Assembly (NCBI RefSeq): GCF_000164865.1
Contig: NC_014618.1
Location: 1,798,001 to 1,862,000 of the forward strand
From: [Enterobacter] lignolyticus SCF1
Lineage (GTDB): Bacteria; Pseudomonadota; Gammaproteobacteria; Enterobacterales; Enterobacteriaceae
Direction: 5' to 3'
Length of the DNA: 64,000 nucleotides
Shown here: in pieces, positions 59,249 through 64,000 of the stretch
How the letters are laid out: every line of letters begins with the position of its first letter
How positions within the stretch are numbered: the stretch's first letter is position 1
Translations under genes and position numbers: made by a program
Notes under the pieces: generated by a model
The model's input: only the letters and a program-made list of their open reading frames with translations
Databases searched by the model: none
Told to the model about the DNA's origin: nothing

Positions 59249-60541
59249 TCAGTACATGGCGACTTCGGTTTCGGTCGCCGCGCGCTCTTTGGCCGGAACC
59301 TTGCCGCGGCAGCCCGCGCCGAAGTGCTCGCCTTCCCAGCGGCCGACGATTGCCGCGCCCATCGCGTTACTCATCACGTTGGTCGCGGAGCGGCCCATAT
59401 CGAGGAACGGATCGACGCCCATCAGCAGAATCAGCCCCGCCTCCGGAATGTTGAACTGGTTTAGCGTGGCGGCGATAACCACCATCGACGCACGCGGAAC
59501 GCCCGCCATCCCTTTGGAGGTCAGCATCAGGATCAGCAGCATGGTGATCTGCTCGCCCATGCTCAGCTCAATGTTGCACGCCTGGGCGATAAACACGGTG
59601 GCAAACGAGCAGTAGGCCATCGAGCCGACCAGGTTGAAGGAGTAGCCAATCGGCAGCACGAAGCTGGCAATCTTGGAGGAGACGCCAAATTTTTCCAGTT
59701 TGTCCAGTGTGCCGGGGAAAGCGGCTTCAGAACTTGAGGTGGTGAACGCCAGCAGCGCGGGTTCGAAAATCGCTTTCGTCAGACGGCTGATGCACGGACC
59801 GACAATCACCGTGGACAGGCCGATCAGGATGGCCCACAGCATGCCCAGCGTCATGTAGAATTCGCCCATGAAGATACCGGCGCTGACCATCACGCCCAGG
59901 CCGCGTTCGGCAATCAGCCCGGAGATTGCGGCAAAAACGGTCAGCGGCGCAAACAGCATGACGTAACCCGTCAGCTTCAGCATGACGTGCACCAGCGAAT
60001 CGAGCACCTTAACGATAGGCTCCGCTTTCTCGCCAATGGCCGCCAGGCTGCAGCCGAGGAAAATCGAGAACACGACGATTTGCAGAATTTCGTTACGGGC
60101 CATGGCGTCAACGATACTGGTCGGCACCGCGTGGGAGATAAACACTTTCAGCGTGAAGGGCTCGGACTGCACGGCCGCGACGGCCCCGGCATCATGGGGC
60201 ACAAAGTTAATACCGGCACCGGGCTGGAAGATGTTGACAATAATCAGACCCAGCGCAATGGACAGCAGCGAGGCGCAAATAAAGAGGAAAAAGGTTTTTG
60301 AGAATATACGCCCCAGCGTTTTCGCATCGCCCATTTTGGCAATGCCGACCACCAGCGTTGAAATGACTAACGGGGCGATAATCATTTTTACCATACGTAA
60401 AAATATGGTGGTAAAAATAGAAATATCTTGTGCGTACGACTTTGCTGTATCTGCTGATGCCATATTATTAATGATCACCCCGGCAATCATGCCGAGTATC
60501 AGACCGGATATGATCATTTTAGTTAAACTAATTTTCTTCAT
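59249..60541 (-). CDS. Dicarboxylate/amino acid:cation symporter (GltP/DAACS family)
   Basis: 430 residues with eight membrane segments and two hairpins. The serine-rich loop FTTSSSEAAFPGTLDKLEKFG and the helix GVDPFLDMGRSATNVMSNAMG are the glutamate transporter signatures. Inferred glutamate (or aspartate) uptake for the fermentation pathway. Lies between glutaminase (55 bases downstream) and DUF4387. Confidence 0.9.
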   Translation of the reverse strand: MKKISLTKMIISGLILGMIAGVIINNMASADTAKSYAQDISIFTTIFLRMVKMIIAPLVISTLVVGIAKMGDAKTLGRIFSKTFFLFICASLLSIALGLIIVNIFQPGAGINFVPHDAGAVAAVQSEPFTLKVFISHAVPTSIVDAMARNEILQIVVFSIFLGCSLAAIGEKAEPIVKVLDSLVHVMLKLTGYVMLFAPLTVFAAISGLIAERGLGVMVSAGIFMGEFYMTLGMLWAILIGLSTVIVGPCISRLTKAIFEPALLAFTTSSSEAAFPGTLDKLEKFGVSSKIASFVLPIGYSFNLVGSMAYCSFATVFIAQACNIELSMGEQITMLLILMLTSKGMAGVPRASMVVIAATLNQFNIPEAGLILLMGVDPFLDMGRSATNVMSNAMGAAIVGRWEGEHFGAGCRGKVPAKERAATETEVAMY

Positions 60542-60648
60542 GTTTACTCCATCGGATAAAGGTTGGTTAATGTGTAGGGTCGCGTACGCCTGAACCCGGA
60601 CAGAGGCTCAGACGCACGCCTGTTGTGACCAACCGCATGAATTATCTG

Positions 60649-60683
60649 GCATACAGTGATACAGCAAATATCTGTATGCCAAT
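60649..60683 (-). other. Stem-loop between DUF4387 and the symporter gene
   Basis: TGGCATACAG / CTGTATGCCA, perfect 10-bp stem with a 15-base loop in the 164-base spacer. No T run; may act as mRNA processing or attenuation element in the unit. Confidence 0.5.
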
Positions 60684-60705
60684 GGGCGTTGTTGTATTGT
60701 TATTG

Positions 60706-61023
60706 CTACAGGTCGAACTCAATACTTAATAACGGTGCATGCTGCTGGGCACCATAAACATCATTGTCACCGACGTTGCCGGAGATAATATCGCGAGGCA
60801 TGACAATTTTTACCGCATTTGCCGGATCGAACCAGATAATACGGTGTATAAAGTCGGGCTCGACGTTATATAAGCGGGCGATAAGCTGTGGCGTTAATTG
60901 CTCCGAGGCTTTTACCCGCTGATAGTCCTCCCGGGTTTTAAATAAAATATCTAAAACCAGCTCATACGGCCCGGCGTTTTTGGAACGAATCACCTGCGCC
61001 AGTGAGCAAATCCCGTGTTTCAT
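60706..61023 (-). CDS. DUF4387 family protein
   Basis: 105 residues, MKHGICSLAQVIRSKNAGPYEL, then YELVLDILFKTRE and IIWFDPANAVKIVMPRDI in sense with the family pattern. Function unknown. In genomes it commonly accompanies DUF1446/AtuA-like proteins; here its start overlaps the DUF1446 stop by 4 bases, so the two probably form one complex or enzyme. Confidence 0.82.
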   Translation of the reverse strand: MKHGICSLAQVIRSKNAGPYELVLDILFKTREDYQRVKASEQLTPQLIARLYNVEPDFIHRIIWFDPANAVKIVMPRDIISGNVGDNDVYGAQQHAPLLSIEFDL

Positions 61024-62390
61024 GACTGAACTCCTTCTGGCGTCACCTGCTCAATGTGGAAATCAAACCGCAGCGCGTCGCTTGCCTCGATCAGATGGTA
61101 GATTGAGAACTCATACACCGGGCCGCTCTGAATATCGGAGGGCGAGAACGGGAAGGCGAGGTTGCCCGCGGTCGCGATCCGGTTTTCATAGCCGTAGTGC
61201 AGCAGGGTAGAGCGCACCAGCGAACAGACGCTGTTGGCGATATCCTGCGTCGGCGCGACCACGTCAAGCAAAATGCCCAGCTCGTGACCGGCAGACCGCA
61301 TCGGCTCATGGCTACCCATCACGCCGTTCTTCCCGTACAGGTGGAACGTCATGCGGATGCTGTCGTCGTTGAGCGAGAGGTTGCGTTTTACGCTGATCTG
61401 GACTTCTTCGAGAATCTTATCGATCCCGGCAATCATAATCGGGTCGCGCGTTCCGGCAATGGTCAGGCAGCGGAAGCCCACCTGACGCGCGCCTTCCAGC
61501 TTCAGCGCGTACGGCGTCTCTTCGTGACGGGAGCCGCTGACGTACACTTCGCCGTCGTTCACCGCCTTGAAGCTGCACCCTTTCAGGTTCAGTACGCCGC
61601 CCGGTCCCGGCAGGAAGTACGGATCGGACTTCTCATACAGGGTGTGCGCCGCCGCCGAGGTTTCGGTGAACTTGCGCTTCGGATTGAACGTTTTGAGCGT
61701 AAAGCCGTTGTCGTCGATAATCCCCATCGCGCAGTCGGAGCCTGACCCCGGGGTGGCGGCAATGGCCGCGCACTCAAGGATTTTGCCGCAGTGCAGCGCC
61801 AGACCTTCATCGAAGCCCTGCATGATAGGCAGCGCGGCAAAGCAGGCCGGATCGTACGCCCGGCCGCCCAGCACCACCTGCGCGCCAGCTTCCAGCGCCC
61901 GCTGGAAAGGCTCGACGCCCATCTGCGCAACGATGTAGGTACTCTCTTCGATGGCCTCGTGGGTCAGCGCCGGGACAAAATCCAGCGCGGTGATTTTGCC
62001 GTTATCCAGCGCCTGGTGAACAGTCTCTTTATCGACATCAGACGGGATCAGCGCCATTGAGAATGACAGCTTCTCTTCCCGGGCAATCTCCAGGATGATT
62101 TGCCGGCACCATTCCAGGTGCGGCGCGGCGCCGGACCCTCCGGCGGTGCCGATCACCACCGGAATGTTGTTCTTCACGCCTGCCACGATCATATAGCGCA
62201 GGTCGCGTTTCACCCCGGCCCTGTCGGTAAAGGGCTTACCGGCTCCCAGGTAGTGGGGGCCCGGGTCGGATGAACCTGCATCAACAGCAATAAGGTCCGG
62301 CGACTCTTCCATGGCTTTACGAAAACTTTCTTCCGGGAAGCCATAACCCAGGATAGCCGTCGGTGATAAGATCTTAAATGTACGTGCCAT
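61020..62390 (-). CDS. DUF1446 / AtuA-like protein
   Basis: 456 residues. Family blocks: MARTFKILSPTAILGYGFPE, IAVDAGSSDPGPHYLG, VIGTAGGSGAAPHLEW and FGGRAYDPACFAALP-like VVLGGRAYDPACFAALPI. Related to AtuA of acyclic terpene utilisation, whose chemistry is not defined. It lies between the methylaspartate ammonia-lyase gene (2 bases) and DUF4387, so a step in the handling of methylaspartate, mesaconate or citramalate is inferred. Confidence 0.84.
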   Translation of the reverse strand: MARTFKILSPTAILGYGFPEESFRKAMEESPDLIAVDAGSSDPGPHYLGAGKPFTDRAGVKRDLRYMIVAGVKNNIPVVIGTAGGSGAAPHLEWCRQIILEIAREEKLSFSMALIPSDVDKETVHQALDNGKITALDFVPALTHEAIEESTYIVAQMGVEPFQRALEAGAQVVLGGRAYDPACFAALPIMQGFDEGLALHCGKILECAAIAATPGSGSDCAMGIIDDNGFTLKTFNPKRKFTETSAAAHTLYEKSDPYFLPGPGGVLNLKGCSFKAVNDGEVYVSGSRHEETPYALKLEGARQVGFRCLTIAGTRDPIMIAGIDKILEEVQISVKRNLSLNDDSIRMTFHLYGKNGVMGSHEPMRSAGHELGILLDVVAPTQDIANSVCSLVRSTLLHYGYENRIATAGNLAFPFSPSDIQSGPVYEFSIYHLIEASDALRFDFHIEQVTPEGVQS

Positions 62391-62392
62391 CT

Positions 62393-63634
62393 TTAATCCT
62401 TAGTCTGCAACAGCGCGATGGTGCGGTTCATTTCGTTAAACACGATATTGAGGCCTTCGTCGAACCCCATCCCCGGCTTGATCAGCATGCGCATGGGGCG
62501 TGCGGCTAATGCGACGTGCACGCAGGTGCGGGCGCTGATCTCGGTTTCGTTGCAGGTGCCGCCCTGATAGGCTTCCATCCCGTGCTTGTTGCAGTACAGC
62601 ACCGCGTCCACGATGTTGTGGATGCCGCCGAGGTCCGGCGTCTTGATCTGCACCATGTGGCAGCTTTTGGCATCGGTGAAGTCGACGATGTCCTGATAGG
62701 TGTTGCACCACTCGTCAGCGACAATTTTCACGCCGGAGCCCAGACGGGTCAGCTCGTTGGTGATGGCGGTCAGCAGGCGGATCTGATCCGGTTTGTTACC
62801 GGCATCCACCGGGCCTTCAATGTACAGCGGCAGACCCTGCGCCTCTTTTTCCAGGCTGGCGATGTACGCAGCGCAGCGCAGCGGATCCATATCGAAAATC
62901 AGACCGATGGTGCCATACACGTCTATGTGCAGCGTCGGATGATAGCGCGGGCTGGTGCGCAGGCTCAGGATGCGGTCGGACAACCAGCGCACATACTCAC
63001 GCAGTTTCTCCCCTTTCAGACCCAGCTTCTCTTCGACGTTGTTGATCAGCGCATGCGGCAGCACGTCAACGCCTTTAAGGATCATCTTGTCGACGGCGAT
63101 GTAGCGATCGTCGCCGCTCTGGCCAAAGAGAGGAATGGCTTCCGGAACGCGCGGCAGGTGCCATTCGTCGCAAACCACTTCCGTTTTCAGGCGGCCGGTA
63201 GCCAGCGCGGTGGCGTCGAGCAGCGCCTGAGACAGGCCGTAGCGCGCGGCGGTGTGCAGCAGATTGCCGTCGATGCGCAGCTGGTCGAAGAAACGGGCGT
63301 TCGGCAGGAAGGTATCCACATCGCGGCCTTCCAGCAGCGGTTTAATGTGGTCGTTCAGGAACGGAATAAAATGCTGCGCGAGGAACAGCGGGTCGCGACC
63401 GCCTGCGCCGGAGTACTGTACGGCGGCACAGTCGCCGACGGCCACCGCGCCATTTTCCAGAATCAGCTGTACGCAAACGCATTCCCCGGCCTGGCGCACG
63501 GCGGTAAAGCCAGGGGTTACCGGCGCACCGGTATAAATGAACCCATCGTGACCCGCGCCGTTTTTAATCGCCTGCTGATCGTCGAAATAGAATGAGGAGT
63601 AGCCAGCGGTGAAAAGGGCCTGTTTAATTTTCAT
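62393..63634 (-). CDS. mal: Methylaspartate ammonia-lyase
   Basis: 413 residues, same length as the Citrobacter amalonaticus enzyme and, from memory, nearly identical to it. Enolase superfamily: metal ligands in LHIDVYGTIG, YIEGPVD and IVADEWCNTYQD, catalytic Lys in HMVQIKTPDLGG. It removes ammonia from (2S,3S)-3-methylaspartate to give mesaconate. Start codon overlaps the glutamate mutase stop by one base (TAATG). Confidence 0.95.
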   Translation of the reverse strand: MKIKQALFTAGYSSFYFDDQQAIKNGAGHDGFIYTGAPVTPGFTAVRQAGECVCVQLILENGAVAVGDCAAVQYSGAGGRDPLFLAQHFIPFLNDHIKPLLEGRDVDTFLPNARFFDQLRIDGNLLHTAARYGLSQALLDATALATGRLKTEVVCDEWHLPRVPEAIPLFGQSGDDRYIAVDKMILKGVDVLPHALINNVEEKLGLKGEKLREYVRWLSDRILSLRTSPRYHPTLHIDVYGTIGLIFDMDPLRCAAYIASLEKEAQGLPLYIEGPVDAGNKPDQIRLLTAITNELTRLGSGVKIVADEWCNTYQDIVDFTDAKSCHMVQIKTPDLGGIHNIVDAVLYCNKHGMEAYQGGTCNETEISARTCVHVALAARPMRMLIKPGMGFDEGLNIVFNEMNRTIALLQTKD

Positions 63635-64000
63635 TATGGTCTTCCTATTAATTTACTGTGGGATACCGCGTTGATGTCATCAACAACCATCTGGAATGAG
63701 GGTTTGCGTCCTTCAAACTGCGCGCGTTCGGCGACGTAGTCGTGGTGCAGGGCAAGAATATCTTTCGGCAGCGGAACCGCACCGGCTTCCAGCACGCGAA
63801 TCGCCCCCGCGTTATCACGCACCGGCAGGATTTTGCCTGCGTTACAGGAGGCCGGAGCGAAAGGTACGTCCAGCACGCCCGCTTCAAAAGCCAGCACCGT
63901 GCCGCGCGCGACATCGCCGTTGCCCAGCTCGAAGACTTTCTTCAGCACGGCGCGGACTTCGCTCTTAATCAGCTCGACTTCCTGCTCGACGGCGGCGCAC
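63634..64000 (-). CDS. glmE: Glutamate mutase epsilon subunit, C-terminal part
   Basis: The last 120 or so residues of the large subunit of adenosylcobalamin-dependent glutamate mutase; the frame is open to the right edge. Recognised by VLAFEAGVLDVPFAPASCNAGK and LPVRDNAGAIRVLEAGAVPLPKDIL pieces typical of MutE/GlmE. It rearranges L-glutamate to (2S,3S)-3-methylaspartate together with the small B12-binding subunit, which should lie beyond the window. Confidence 0.9.
   Translation of the reverse strand, partial: CAAVEQEVELIKSEVRAVLKKVFELGNGDVARGTVLAFEAGVLDVPFAPASCNAGKILPVRDNAGAIRVLEAGAVPLPKDILALHHDYVAERAQFEGRKPSFQMVVDDINAVSHSKLIGRP

Noticed and set aside
62516..63595. 359-codon open frame opposite methylaspartate ammonia-lyase
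   Set aside because: Antisense shadow of a gene with all catalytic residues intact.
1..64000. CRISPR arrays
   Set aside because: No regularly spaced repeats of the right size were seen; the repeated sequences are tRNA-Asn copies, their terminators and single palindromes.

Overview
The window is a piece of an enterobacterial chromosome (Enterobacteriaceae; genus not settled). The left edge follows the E. coli order dacD, sbmC, yeeA, tmaR. The yeeO, amn, nac, cbl and erfK genes stand around several tRNA-Asn genes, as they do in E. coli, but reordered. The nac gene, a soluble Klebsiella-type fumarate reductase and a methylaspartate ammonia-lyase that looks, from memory, very close to the Citrobacter amalonaticus enzyme point to the Klebsiella/Citrobacter/Enterobacter neighbourhood. 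Core genes are GC-rich; two stretches (about 20.2-28.9 kb and 45.5-49.0 kb) are clearly AT-rich and look acquired.

Layout. 0-2.5 kb: core genes (dacD end, sbmC with a LexA-like box, yeeA, tmaR). 2.5-17.5 kb: a C4-dicarboxylate block with a 2-hydroxycarboxylate symporter, an AEC permease plus malic enzyme operon, a class I fumarase plus DASS transporter operon, an NADH-type soluble fumarate reductase with its flavin transferase ApbE, and the fumarate sensor pair DcuS/DcuR. A perfect FNR-type site lies between the divergent transporter and reductase genes. Together they suggest uptake of malate, citrate or fumarate, interconversion of malate and fumarate, and disposal of reducing power onto fumarate without oxygen. 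17.6-19.9 kb: a MurQ-like SIS protein, an M14-type zinc hydrolase and YajD.

20.2-30.6 kb: island 1, flanked by a 53-bp direct repeat and ending in the 3' part of a tRNA-Asn gene. It holds an IS3-family element, a two-gene unit (a 1619-residue STAND-like NTPase with a nuclease-like N-terminus and a 474-residue PD-(D/E)XK-type protein), a P4-like immunity region with a C4-type antisense RNA, and a PemI/PemK-type toxin-antitoxin pair. No integrase is seen. 30.8-40.0 kb: yeeO and the puu putrescine genes (puuB, C, R, D on the minus strand, puuA and puuP on the plus strand; puuE absent), with a PuuR-like operator. 40.06-50.0 kb: a segment between two inverted tRNA-Asn genes with a porin, a three-domain aminopeptidase P, amn, and island 2 (two unknown genes, a frameshifted IS1, a possible nuclease/HEPN protein and a second C4-type RNA with its own small target gene).

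50.1-54.6 kb: nac (NtrC site plus sigma-54 promoter), cbl, a DUF2235 hydrolase and erfK. 54.9-64.0 kb: a glutamate fermentation block: LysR regulator, cobalamin adenosyltransferase, mesaconase-type fumarase, periplasmic glutaminase, glutamate symporter, DUF4387, DUF1446, methylaspartate ammonia-lyase and the end of glutamate mutase subunit epsilon. Glutamine would be cleaved outside the membrane, glutamate imported, rearranged by B12-dependent mutase to 3-methylaspartate, deaminated to mesaconate and hydrated to citramalate.

The strongest candidates for something new are the NTPase/nuclease pair in island 1 and the two covarying C4-type RNA switches, one per island.
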